Origin: Rheum nobile
Taxonomy: Eukaryota > Streptophyta > Magnoliopsida > Caryophyllales > Polygonaceae
Assembly (NCBI GenBank): GCA_027886185.1
Contig: WOAB01000728.1
Coordinates: 3,720,001 to 3,784,000, forward strand
Length of the DNA: 64,000 bases
Direction: 5' to 3'
The translations under genes and the position numbers were made by a program. Below, in pieces: positions 11,666 to 22,948 of the stretch. Every line of letters starts with the position of its first letter. Positions within the stretch are counted from its first letter, which is position 1. A model generated the notes under the pieces. It was not told where the DNA came from and made no database searches. It saw only the letters and a list, made by a program, of their open reading frames with translations.

Positions 11666-13622
11666 AGGTGTTTAACCCGATCTTTGATGTTGTGTTTGAT
11701 ATGCACCCAACACAAAAGGTGTTTAACCCGATCTTTGAAAACTATCCGAATTGCATTGATGAGGGCCTTCTCTCGATCAGTCATTATGGCCGTCGGCATT
11801 ACTCCCGCCTCTTGAAACAAATACAGAAGCTTTCGCATTATGAATCCGTAATGCAAACCATCTTCCTCTCGCGTAAATGCATAGGCGATGTTGAACGTCT
11901 TGTTAGTGCATGTAAAACCGACAATCTCCACAAGAGGCATGCTATACCTAAGGATGAATGTAAGAAAACAAAAGCGTATAAGCCATTTTAGATCATGTAT
12001 ATTACGACTATATTAAATTGTAATAAACATAAGGCCATTATATACCTATTTGTCTTGTATGTGGCGTCGATAACTACCACGTATGGGAACAACTTCAACA
12101 GGTGCAGCGAGTCAGGATGAGCGAAAAATAGGATATCGATCTCAGACGTAGACTTTTTCCTCAGAGGATGCACTTCGTACCTGTTTTCTTTGAAGAAATT
12201 TAGGGTCCATTGGGTGACCGTCATTTCCCCACGATCCTCGTAGTGCATCTTTTGTAAATAGTTGGAAACTTGTTTCCTTGATGTTACATTTTCGGGGTTC
12301 AACTTTCTCAACTGCGCAACAATAACACTGGGCCGATTGAAAATCTCGCCGGAACTCCTGACAATGCACTGCTCATCAGGGGTCATTCGACCCATGTATG
12401 GATGCCCAAGGAAGGTAGTCGGAAGCTTATGGTTGTGTTGCCCGCTCAACACATTCAAGATCCATTTTTGAGTCTCTACTCCCGACTTCTTTTTCATTCG
12501 AAGACCGTATAACTCAAATGTGCACCCAGACTTCTTCGATCTGCTTTCACGAATTACCACAACAGCCTCATTCGGATCATCTTCACTAACTTTCTTCTTC
12601 CCCGGTCTATATTCACCAAAGTGCTTGTACGTCAAACTAACATGTCTTTCATTACTTCGGCGAATGACTAGAACCATCATCAACTCTTTGCCCCTCTTCT
12701 GAGCCCAATCAACCAACTCCTGTCGGCTATCCCACTTTTGATTCGTACGAAATTCAGATCCATAATCTTTACCCTATTAATGTAAATACTAATGTTATTC
12801 ATTTGCATTTAATGACATCACACTATCTCAATCTCCAAACTTAAAGAACTACTATTTCTAACTACACATGCAATATCAAAATACCACATAGAATATTACA
12901 AACCTAAATCGCGAGTCAAACTATATTTATCCTCACTTCTCTTAATGACATTTTTAATGTAAATACTAATGTTATTCATTTGCATTTAATGACATCACAC
13001 TATCTCAATCTACAAACTTATAAAAGAACTGTTATTTCTAACTACACATGCAATATCAAAATACCACATAGAATATTACAAACCTAAATCGCGAGTCAAA
13101 CTATATATATCCTCACTTCTCTTAATGACATTTTTAATGTAAATACTAATGTTATTCATTTGCATTTAATGACATCATACTATCTCAATCTCCAAACTTT
13201 AAAAACTACTATTTCTAACTACACATGCAATATCAAAATACCGCATAGAATATTACAAACCTAAATCGCGAGTCAAACTATATTTATCCTCACTTCTCTT
13301 AATGACATTATTAATGTAAATACTAATGTTATTCATTTGCATTTAATGACATCATACTATCTCAATCTCCAAACTTAAAGACCTATTATGTCTAACTATA
13401 CATGCAATATCAAAATACCTCACTTTTCTCAAAATACCGCGTACAATTCACAATATCGCATGCAATATTACTATAACTAATTCATACATATCTATATAAT
13501 GCAAATATCAAGCCTTTTACGAATTATGAAATACTAACTGTAAAATTGATGGGGTTGAATTCTTCATCACTGCTCAAATATTCTTCATCGCTACTCCAAT
13601 AATCGTTTTCAGTATTTTCCAT
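11666..13622 (-). pseudogene. FAR1-like MULE transposase gene, C-terminally truncated
   Basis: Three minus-strand exons fit with GT-AG borders: 13622-13539 (MENTENDYWSSDEE..., acidic start), 12773-12046 and 11947-about 11670. Exon 2 starts GKDYGSEFRTNQKWDSRQEL and carries a FAR1-type DNA-binding region (GCTFELYGLRM, VLSGQHNHKLP), a middle helical part (KQVSNYLQKMHYEDRGEMT) and the first catalytic aspartate in FPYVVVIDATYKTNRY. Exon 3 gives SMPLVEIVGFTCTNKTFNIAYAF-type sequence (positions 11946-11880), the second aspartate in IMTDREKALINAI, and CWVHIKHNI. The sequence then breaks into a 24-bp duplication (11667-11690, 11714-11738) and the 68-bp minisatellite. The catalytic glutamate and SWIM zinc finger are missing, so it is inactive, although the exons present look open. 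Confidence 0.88.
12776..13400. repeat. Tandem repeat, unit about 178 bp, in intron 1 of the transposase gene
   Basis: About 3.5 copies start near 12777, 12955, 13136 and 13312, each with AATGTAAATACTAATGTTAT, CTATCTCAATCT, ACACATGCAATATC and AAATCGCGAGTCAAACTATA. Copies differ by scattered changes. The array fills most of intron 1 (13538-12774). Confidence 0.9.
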
Positions 13623-13695
13623 TTTGGAAAGATTGTATTCGAATGTGTGCAAAAAATGGATGATTGAGTTTGGGTATATATAGAGGGGTATTTCG

Positions 13696-13836
13696 GCCGT
13701 TGGAATTATAGCCGTTGGGCTACGCAAGATCCTGGCATATGCCAGATTCTGGCGTAGTGACTAAAATTCAAATCCCCCAACGACTATAATTCCAACTGTC
13801 ATATGCGAAGAGCTACGCCATAATCTGGCGTAGCTC
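13696..13836. repeat. Palindrome cluster upstream of the transposase gene
   Basis: A near-perfect 38-bp palindrome at 13720-13757 (arms CTACGCAAGATCCTGGCATA and TATGCCAGATTCTGGCGTAG) is flanked by inverted arms GCCGTTGGAATTATAG (13696-) and its complement (to 13798). A second palindrome, GAGCTACGCCA / TGGCGTAGCTC, is at 13810-13836. The motif CTACGCCAGA recurs. It lies 75-215 bp upstream of the transposase ATG and could be part of an element terminus or a transposase-binding or regulatory site. Confidence 0.7.
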
Positions 13837-14859
13837 CTTTATTTTTTTATTTTTTTTAAATTCACACGTATTTATACGTTTTTGGTCTACTACGTTTATA
13901 TCTGATGTACGTCAGATGTTGGTATAACTGTTTATAGTGTGAAAGGTCGAAAACCGTAGTGCGGCTCGTTTTTTTATGTATTCAAACCCGCAGGTGAAAA
14001 CCCCATGCCTTGAGATTCGAAAAGTCGGGTTGGAGCTCAAAGTACTCTCACAAACAAACGCATGGTACGGGGTTTTCCTTCCTCGAACCCTTCTTAACAA
14101 ATGACCAACATTCATCCATAAACTTAAGTCAAACAGGATTGAAATCGAGGTGGATCCATTCAGCAGTGCGGTGGTTTTACACTTGTACGACATTCACTAG
14201 ATCCTCCAGCCTAATTCGGTAATTCCAGCAAGCTGCGGTGGTGGTTTCGGTATTTGGTGAAGATGTAGATCTTCTATAGTCGCTGGAAAGCCACTGGTGG
14301 TTTCGGTTCTTCAGCGTAAATGCACAAGGTCGGGGTTTGGATGACAAACCCAAATGCGGTGGTAGGTGGATGCTTATAAGTTGTAACCCTAATTTCATAC
14401 CAATTCTAACCGAACGATCCTCTTCACTAATTCTTTTTGCTGCTCAATTTACCTTTTTATGGATTGTTACATAACTTACATTTGCATCTCCTTGTATTTT
14501 TCCCTCTATTTTGTTGATTTCCAAACTTCTTAATCTGAGAATCTTCCTTTGATTGTTAACTTGGAATGGAACTACCAACAGATGGAACGGAACTTGCAAG
14601 TGTTGCTTATCCAGCATCAGATGCCAGACTTCCAAGGCTGGTGTTAAATTGTCTCTCTCTCTATTTTTCCCGTTGCAAAATTCATGCATGAAATTGTTAA
14701 GTGCAGTAGCAATAGAGCATAAAATTTACAATTTAGTACCCTTTACATGCCAAGGAAAAATACTAAATAAGGTATGTAGCTCTGTTTTCTATAGCTCAAG
14801 AAATTATTATGTAATTGAGGTTTTGGAATCACTCCTTATTTCAGTTTGACTGATGAGTG
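13837..14859. other. No recognised gene
   Basis: Mixed composition. Minus-strand frames at 13912-14193 and 14177-14398 and the pair at 14444-14849 resemble no protein I know and lack convincing context. A short plus frame near 14555-14655 (ELPTDGTELASVAYPASDAR) could be a decayed exon; not supported further. Confidence 0.4.
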
Positions 14860-15207
14860 AGGGCCCGTTTGGTATTGATATCAGGATATCAGGTATGGGT
14901 ATGAGATATCAGTCATATACCCATATTTGTGTTTGATATATCCTGATGTCGATATCAAACTGATATCTGCTGTTTGGTATAGGCAAATATCGATATCAAC
15001 GTTTGGTATAGGCAGATATCGATAGTGATATCAAAGTGTTATTGGAGTGTTATTTTGATATCTCTTAGAAAATTGGTATATCAAATATATCACTCATACC
15101 CATACCCATATCCGATATCTTGATATCATTCATACCCATATCTTGATATTCATACCGATACCCATATCCGATATCTCATATCTTTGATATCAAACCAAAC
15201 GAGTCCT
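14860..15207. mobile_element. MITE-like element rich in GATATC
   Basis: Terminal inverted repeats: left AGGGCCCGTTTGGTATTGAT and right, read inverted, AGGACTCGTTTGGTTTGAT. The interior is packed with GATATC/CATACCCATATC repeats that fold on themselves. It is a short non-coding element with the common plant RGGxCYCGTTTGG-type end. No clear target duplication was found, so the superfamily is open (hAT or PIF/Harbinger). Confidence 0.75.
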
Positions 15208-16891
15208 AAACATTTGAAAAATCAACCTGAAGGGAGAGTTAAGATTTACATACAAGACCGAACAATATAGTATCTTTTGGACTTCTAAGTGTTTTGTTTG
15301 CTGGCTGTGTAATATCATATCCTGATTGAGGGAAGAGAGAATGTTCACTTGCAATCAGCTTATTGAGGGAATTGAATGTCCACTTGCAACCAGTCTACAT
15401 GCTACAGTCTTACTGACGATCTAGAAATATTCTCACCTCAAACACATGTTAACTTTAACCTGAAGTATTGAGATTTGCTAAAAAACTGCACATGGTTATG
15501 TTTTCTGGACTTCTAGCAGTTGTATTTTGTTTGATTAACATCATAACCTTATAAGAGATGGCTAACTTCCAAGTCCATAATGTTTCTGTAAATTTTTTTT
15601 TGTCTTCAATTGGTTTATGTTTTATTAGATCTTTTCTTCTACTCCTACATGGTTTTTTCTCTCTCCCAAATGCTACAAGTCTGTAACTTGCAGATTAGTT
15701 GTGGAAACTTGGATTGCTGCATTATACTATATTACTATTTCGATTTGTCAGGAATATTTCATGCAGATATATGGAATGCTAAATGAATTATCTACAGTAT
15801 GTTTTACAACATTTTTGATTATGTGTTGCAGTTGTTATAATTGCTCTTATAATACGCACCTTTCTTCATGTGCATTTATAAAGCAGTTTCTAACCTGTCT
15901 AAACTGTGGAATGGAATTGCTTGTTAAGGGAAGGGAAATATTGATTAATAAACTTATGTATCGTGAAAACTCTCTTATCTGTCAATTAGCATGTGATTTA
16001 TTAGTAATGCAAGCAATAGGAGTAGCATGAATAACTGCAGTTTTTTCTTGAAAATTTCTTCCTTATCCTCTGAAGATGTTGACATTGAGTACTAAGACCT
16101 GATGCTATTTGCTTAATAATTGCTTCTGTGTTGGGTCAGTGAGTTTCTGATTTCCTTTTTTCCAACTGTATAACCATGTAGTCTTCACATTCTGAACATG
16201 GTCTCATTCAATTGATACTTTCTGGCGGCTGTTGAAGCTATAATTACAATAGAGATTGGATTTTTTTTCTGATCCATATTTGGGAAGTTATTAAGATAAA
16301 AGTGGGCTTGTAACCTCTTTATTAAAACAATTCCATCTAGTCAACTTAGTGAATGCTACTGTCATTAAATTTCATTTATACTTATACTTTGATTTTAGAG
16401 TTGGATGTAAGTCTACGTCTCTTTGTAGATGGTAAAGATTACTATGGAATTGGGAAGAGTCGAGGGACACCTACAGAAATTTTACCTTTTTTGAGCAAGT
16501 GATATATCTTTTGACTCTGTCATGCAAACTCATCCATGCATAGTTCTGAGACAACAAAAGACTAGCTATAGAATATATATATCTTGCCTAATGTACAGCC
16601 AATGAATTCAGAAAGAAGTCTATCACAAAATGTACACACCTCCTACCCTACCTCACCTAAATTGAGTTGCTGAACTAGTTCTGAAAGCTAGTGACTCCAA
16701 ATACTCATCTACTTGTAGAGTTGTAGTGGCTGCTGAATCCTATGTGTTAAGAGCCGTTCTTCCAGGACACATATTCTTCTTCTCAATATTACTACAGAAC
16801 ATCTTTAATGATTCTGCTGTATACTAATGAAATGTTGTCATTGTGGAATCATATCATCCGGTTATGATATAGTATAATCATTAATCTTTGT
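15208..16891. other. No recognised gene
   Basis: AT-rich. The 109-codon plus frame at 15701-16030 (METWIAALYYITISICQEYF...) has no recognisable domain and low-complexity composition. It may be transcribed leader or intron sequence, but nothing supports a gene. Confidence 0.45.
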
Positions 16892-16899
16892 AGTGCCGA

Positions 16900-17395
16900 T
16901 AGACCTGGCAAAACATGACCCGACCCGATAACCCGACCTAACCTGCCCAATATTTTTAGGGTTGAGACCCGATCCGAAAATCAATGGGTCAAGAAAGACC
17001 CAAACCTGATAATCCGAAAATTCTGGGTTTGATACGACCCGACCCGTTGGGTTAACCGACCCGACCCAGTCATATGTATCACCTCATTTATAATGAACAT
17101 TATACTACTTTTTACTAAATAGTGATAAAATATTGATTATGTTATTATTTTTTATTTCATTATATTATTAAAAATATTATTTTGTTATTAAAATTATGAA
17201 TTTATTATAAAAGTTATTGTAAAAAATCATTAAAAAAACTTACACTTTGGACCCGTTGGGTCAACCCGAACCGGCACAAACCCGGCATGATCCGACCCAA
17301 CCAACCCGTAATTGTTAACGACCCGAACCCGATTTGACTGGAACCCGGTTGACCAAAACTCGAACCCGACCTGCCCGACCCGATTGCCAGGTCTA
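16900..17395. mobile_element. hAT-type MITE, 496 bp, 8-bp TSD
   Basis: Perfect 12-bp terminal inverted repeats TAGACCTGGCAA / TTGCCAGGTCTA. Inside lie degenerate GACCCGACCCG repeats at both ends and an AT-rich middle. The target duplication AGTGCCGA is exact at 16892-16899 and 17396-17403. An 8-bp TSD with short TIRs is typical of hAT derivatives. Non-coding. Confidence 0.93.
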
Positions 17396-17403
17396 AGTGC
17401 CGA

Positions 17404-17880
17404 GTCTCCTTTGTCTTAGTTTGTAATACAAGTTTAAAACTTGCTGCAGTGCACTGTTTCACTGGTTTTCTCTACCTCATGTTTGGGGATGAAAACAGAG
17501 TAGATGAGCAACAGTCAATAGGAGTAAGAAACATTACAATCATCCATCATTAGAAGTCGCAGTCACAACCCTCCCACAAAGCATTAAATTTTAAAGAAAT
17601 CTTGATGAAACCTTCCAGAAACCTACCACTATTTATTAACTGGAAGCCTTCCCCTTTATTGTTCTTCTTCCTTTTTTCACATGCCAAAGGAGGAAAAGTT
17701 TCATGCATAGTTTTTACCCTTCTGTAGAAGAGGTGTAAACTTTTGTACGAATCAAGTAGTTAATTTCCAGCATATTGTACATCGCTTTTTCTTAAGACTA
17801 ATTGGGGAAATCTGTGTGCGGTATGTGTTGTTTCCCAGGGCGGTGATTTGGTTGCATGCACCTTGTTATTTGTTAGTAAA
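17404..17880. other. No recognised gene
   Basis: AT-rich sequence upstream of the duplicated DRIP exon; may be its former promoter. Nothing specific is seen. Confidence 0.45.
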
Positions 17881-18165
17881 ATGTCGGATCTCAACAGAAA
17901 GATGAAAGGAAAGTAAAAGAAAAAGAGATTTGGCGATTTTTCAGTATGGTGTCAGAATTTGAGAGAATGAGGACAAAAGAAGAAAGCATTGATCACGCGG
18001 AGGTGGGCAGAGAGAAACTGGCAGCGCGCTGGATGTGCACTATCTATAATTACCTCTTCACATATCATTTCCTTCATCACTTCACAAAAATTGAGTTTGG
18101 GGAGTTAGCAGGGTACGCTGCCGGCACAGTGTTGATGTTCCCGGATTTTGTAAATCAAGGTTAAG
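17881..18165 (+). pseudogene. Decayed duplicate of DRIP exon 1
   Basis: The stretch at about 17925-18035 parallels 19140-19250: both contain TTTGGCGATTTT / TTTGGTGATTTT, then VSEFERM, then an EES-rich part and a basic VGREK/VRKE piece. The copy lacks the RING cysteines and its reading frame ends elsewhere, so it is a partial tandem duplication that did not stay functional. A second local duplication is visible just after it (TTGAGGCCTTGCAAACAAAT at about 18269 and a similar string at about 18565). Confidence 0.7.
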
Positions 18166-19180
18166 CCAGATCTAAGGTAATCCCATCGTTTCTCTCTTCG
18201 CACCTTGGATATTGCAAAAATGGAAGATTCTTGCTTTTTTGGTCAATTGTCAATGAATGATTTCATTGTTTTGAGGCCTTGCAAACAAATTTTGCAATTT
18301 TGTTTGCCAGTAAGTATTAGGTTGATGACATATCTTTTCAAATTTTGCAATAACAAGTTGTTTTTTTTATCATGCTAGAACTGTGTCAAAACTCGTTTTT
18401 CAAGATGTGATAGTAATGCTCGTTTTTGCTCTATACCATTATTTATTCCGAAAAGAATCGTTTTTCAATCTCTTCTCCTTCCTAAAATTTGAAGTTGAAC
18501 ATCTCCATTCATATTTTTTTTAAGAAAAGGTTTACGTGCCAATTGGCAATGAATGTTTATTGTTTTGAGGCCTTCCAAACAAATTTTACAAATTGTTTGT
18601 TAATGAGTATTGTTTCTTTTCCTTTGTCACATACATAATTTTAAGAGTCTTATCTCATTTAAATACATTGTTGCTTATGATTTATATCTGCATAAAGTTA
18701 TTTACTATCTTTTTTTTTTTTGTAATTGTAAAATTTCAGATGCAGAGTTTTTATCTAACTGCATAGTGGGTTAGACAAATTACACTTACTTTAGGTGTCT
18801 TATAATGTCAAGTTAGAGTTCAGCTGATATTTATCTATACAAAATGATATACAACTAAATTGATTGATTCAACTGATAAATATGGTTTCTCAAGTGTTTT
18901 CAGTGCAATAGAGTTTCAGACCTAGCTTTTTCATAAAAAAGTGGTAAATCTATTAGAAGGGGATGAGAATATGGACCTAATTGGACTGAACAAAAAAAAT
19001 CGAAATCCCTATCGACTAAGTTCTGAACAAGTTGAACAACATGGATAACTTCACTTGTTAAGACTGATTGGTCGGACATGTTTTCCGTTAGTTTTGCTGG
19101 AAGCGAAGGGAAGAAGAAGGAATAGGAAGAGGGGGAAAAAGTTTGGTGATTTTGTTGCTGAGGTGTCTGAATTTGAGAGA
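18166..19180 (+). other. Upstream region of the DRIP-like gene
   Basis: AT-rich with T-runs; presumably holds the promoter and 5' UTR of the gene that follows. No specific element could be fixed. A minus-strand frame at 18900-19253 overlaps exon 1 and is a shadow. Confidence 0.45.
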
Positions 19181-22100
19181 ATGGCAAGAGAAGAAAGCAG
19201 CGATTCAGGGTATGCGAAGGTGAGGAAAGAGATAGTGCTTGCATGCTTGACATGCTCTCTCTGTAATCAAATCTTCAGCAATCCCACCACCATTGCTGAG
19301 TGCCTTCATATCTGTATGTACTCTCTGGCTCTCTCAATTTACAATTAATCTAAGTATACTTGCTTTTCTTCTGTTCAGCCATAATAATTTAGTTCACAGC
19401 TAGATCAAGTTTATTTTAATGTTCATGTCATCTGATTTCAATTTCCAGTTCAGTGAATAATAAGTTTTTTCTTACTCGGAAATCAAATGACACTTGATAA
19501 CTCGTTAAACTAATTGTTAGTTATAAGTTAATGTTATGTTATGTGAGTTAATCTGATCAACAGATCAATTAGCAATATATATGAAGATGATTTCTATAAG
19601 TAGCCAGTATTATTAATGGCTAGTTGCTTGAATTTGTAAATGATATATGGAAAGACATAAAATTTATTGTCTGCAGGAATCAAAGAGTTGGGTATTTTTT
19701 CCCGATTTCCTTGATGATCCAAACTCTCTATTTAAATCAGTAATAGCCATTTTTCAAAATCAAATGAATAAATCAGCAAACTTTTATGGACATGACCAAA
19801 TTTTATGTGTCAATTTGATCCCAATTTATCTTTTATCAAATAGGACATTTTTCTTATTGTTGTTTATATGTCCATCATTTATGTACGAGTATTTCGTAAT
19901 GTATGGTATTTTATAGTGGAAGATCATTAATAATGACCAAGCTTCTCTTACCATAAGATGTCATGTAAATAGACAAATTGTTTAAAAAAAAATCTACTGG
20001 AGCATCTAAACCTATCATTTTTCTTAAATCTATCGTTGCATGTACTTGCGAAATTGATAAGAATAAAAATATGGACTCCGCACTATGATGGCTCTGATTC
20101 TTTTGTTTGATCTTGTTCTCTTCTGTTTCCTTCTATCTCCTCTATAACCTGGTTCTATTTCTTCTGTTCTTCCTTTTAAAACTAATTATTTTTCCTTATA
20201 GAACTTATATATCTATTTTCATGCAATCTGAGCTAAGTTTTTTTTTTCTTCTAGTTTGATTTCTTTTCTGTTTGCAATTTTCAAATCAATTAAAATATAT
20301 AGTTTGATGCCCTTATAGTTGTTCTGCATATTCCAATTACTGGAAGTTAATATTACTCCATAAATAAAAGGTATTTCTTAAGATATATCCTTAAAATCAA
20401 TATGGAAAAGTTTGTTAGCCACGTAAACATGAAATGCTATAAATAGGTGACTGTCTTCCTTTGTCATAGTTACTCAACTTGTACGATTGGGCTGTTGGTT
20501 TTATGCTTTTGTCTTTGATTGGGGGTCAATGAATCAAATCTTGGTCCACAATTGTGATCTTCTGTGAATGTTATGTACAATTATCATTTCAAGCCATTGA
20601 TTTATACTAGTACCTACTGAAGTACTATACTATAGTGAGCTGTAAAATCAGCATTATACAACCTTTTATACAGCTCATTAACTGCAAATTTCATTACAAT
20701 GATCTGATATGAATTGAATAGAATAATCTCTTCCTTTGCAAGATCTTCAACTTAGATAAGTTGTATCTCTTAAAATTGTAATGACAGTTTGCAAGCAGTG
20801 TATACATGATAAGATTATTAAGGAGAAGTGCAGTTGCTGCCCCAAATGCAACACGGATATTGGAGCCAATCCATTGTCTAAGCTCAGGTATTTTCAGTCT
20901 TCTTTGGCTGAGAATCAGTTCTTTCAACCACAATTAATGATGATTTTAAGAGGTCAAATATACTATCAACATTTTTTGCATGCTATTTAAATTACCCAAT
21001 GAAATATATGCATCATACTCTTTCTGAGGATTCCTTGATCCCCTACATTTTCCATCTCAATTGGATTTCTTAATCTTTTTGTACGAAATCAAAGCCAATG
21101 AAGATGGTCTTGATTAGAAGAGTAACTATAAATGGGTTGTTACTCTGTATATTACATGCATCGTGGGTTTCAACTAATACAGACCAGACCACCATGTGAA
21201 TGAGATAAGAAACGCCTTCTTCGACCAGCAAGGAAACCCCAAGCACGAAGTGGTGGTCATTAATCAAAGAGAAGAAAACATAAAGGCCCCTGTTGCAGAT
21301 AAAGATGTGTCTTCTAGCCTTCCGCCTCCCCCTGAAATAATAGAAGAGTCCTTTTCATCTATGGCACTTGGTGCTTCAAGGGTCCCTACAGCAGCTATGA
21401 TTAGAACCAAAAAAAGATCAAAGTCTGGCAGGAAAAGGAGGGTCATGGCTTCTGAGGGACCCACTTATCGCCGCAATGAGGCCAGTAGAAGATCTAAAGA
21501 CTCTCCTGTGAGATCAAGCTCACCTAAACATACTGCTAATCCAGCTAACAGCAACCCACAGGTAATAGAAAATCAAAAAATTGCATGATTTAGTCTCTCT
21601 CGTGATTTTTCAAGTCATTGTCTTCATCTCAGTTTCACTTCTTCAGTGTAAAACCAGAAAATTTGTAATAGATTTCTCTTTCTCCAACCTAAAAATGTAT
21701 TGGCTCACAGAGTGTTTCTTCCAAGCAAGCCAAGGCCCCAGAACAACCTAGCAAGGGAAACAAAGAAGGTATTGGCTTAACAAAAGGGGACATTTCGTCC
21801 GAGTCTCCAATTCCCGTGAATACCACAGGAGCTGGCAAAACAAATCTCCTGAATATTGATCTTAATAATCCCCCTCCCGAGTCTCCAAGCCCACCAAGTT
21901 CGCCAGTGAAGCTACCCGTCTCGGCTGGGACTACTACTTCAGAAAGGCCTAGAATCACAAGGCGACAATTAGACAAGGCTCCAATGGACAACGCCTCAAT
22001 TGCTGTATTAGGAGATTCGGACATTGCTGTGAAAAGGATTCCTGATCACAAACAGAGCATTCCAATGTGGTTCTCCTTGGTCCCAGAGAGAAGGTAAGAT

Positions 22101-22948
22101 GAAGCTTTTCAGTTCTTAGAGACGGTTCATTTGACCGGTTAACATAGTTGGGACTAATCTTAAAGTGATCTCATGTTGCTTGAATTATTTGCAGGCCTGG
22201 AGTTACACCCTTGCCGGGGATCCATCAACATCTAAAAGTGGAGTATGATCCTACCTAAATTCAGATATTTTATCATAATTCTACTAAACATGCATTCTTA
22301 TATGGTTTAAAACATTCAGCTTCATATTCCATTGCACGTAGTTTTTTAATTAGCAGCTGCTCTTGCAAGTTACAACTCATGAATCATCTTGAAATCAGTT
22401 TCTGTGTTTACATGTAAGTTTTCTATTCATTTCTAATTTACATGTCCTGATCTTGGATCAGATTTGAAGAGTGCCTGGTGCTTCACATTAAAAAGTACAT
22501 AGCACAGAATTCGTGTCTCCCTTCTGAAGAAATGGTACGTTTATTTAATATTTATATTCCCAGCCCATGTTCAAATTTATGGTTATGATTCTTCTTTCTA
22601 AAAACAAGCCCAACTCCAGAAATTTGTAGCTCTTCACAAGCTCAATACCATTTCTATTAGAAGGTATAACTGTCCGCTAGTAGTCCTAATCTTCGCATTT
22701 TGCAATTTGCTTTCAAGGTCGACGTCTATTTTGATGGACAAGTACTGGATTCTGCTATCAACATGTGTGATCTGCTCAGCCGCTGGAAAAAGAAACTCGA
22801 ATCACTTAGTGTAGCCCCAGGAGCCTCTGCGAAGGGCCTTGTGCCCGTTCTCACCTATGCCCGGAGTATGCCACCAGCAACGCCACCCAGCATAGTTCTT
22901 GCACTGCCATGTCCTACTGCTAGGCCTCGGCCTCGGCGCTTGGCGTAA
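19181..22948 (+). CDS. DRIP2-like: RING-type E3 ubiquitin ligase, DRIP1/DRIP2-like
   Basis: Seven exons with GT-AG borders keep one frame: 19181-19313, 20788-20887, 21183-21561, 21711-22093, 22195-22242, 22462-22534 and 22718-22948 (448 residues). A C3HC4 RING is complete at C25, C28, C41, H43, C46, C49, C62 and C65 (TCSLCN, ECLHIFCKQC, CCPKC), followed by LRPDHHVNEIR as in DRIP proteins. Then come a basic nuclear-localisation-like RTKKRSKSGRKRR (152-164), a DLNNPP motif (254-259) and a C-terminal domain from about residue 332 (PLPGIHQHLKVE, HIKKYIAQ, VDVYFDGQ, VPVLTYAR) equivalent to the DRIP C-terminus. In Arabidopsis, DRIPs act in the nucleus and ubiquitinate DREB2A, restraining drought responses. 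The ATG was chosen 24 codons before the first RING cysteine; upstream frame is open to 19055 but has no homology. The tail PSIVLALPCPTARPRPRRLA is unlike the family. Confidence 0.88.

Noticed and set aside
11242..11815. Repeat protein with FSIFSFSPVSSTILPIGPIWAQ-like units
   Set aside because: Translation of the 68-bp minisatellite in several frames; no start context or homology.
14860..15207. 8-bp TSD for the GATATC-rich MITE
   Set aside because: Flanking bases do not match, so no superfamily was assigned.
15701..16030. A 109-codon cysteine-rich gene
   Set aside because: No homology, no exon partners, composition like the AT-rich surroundings.
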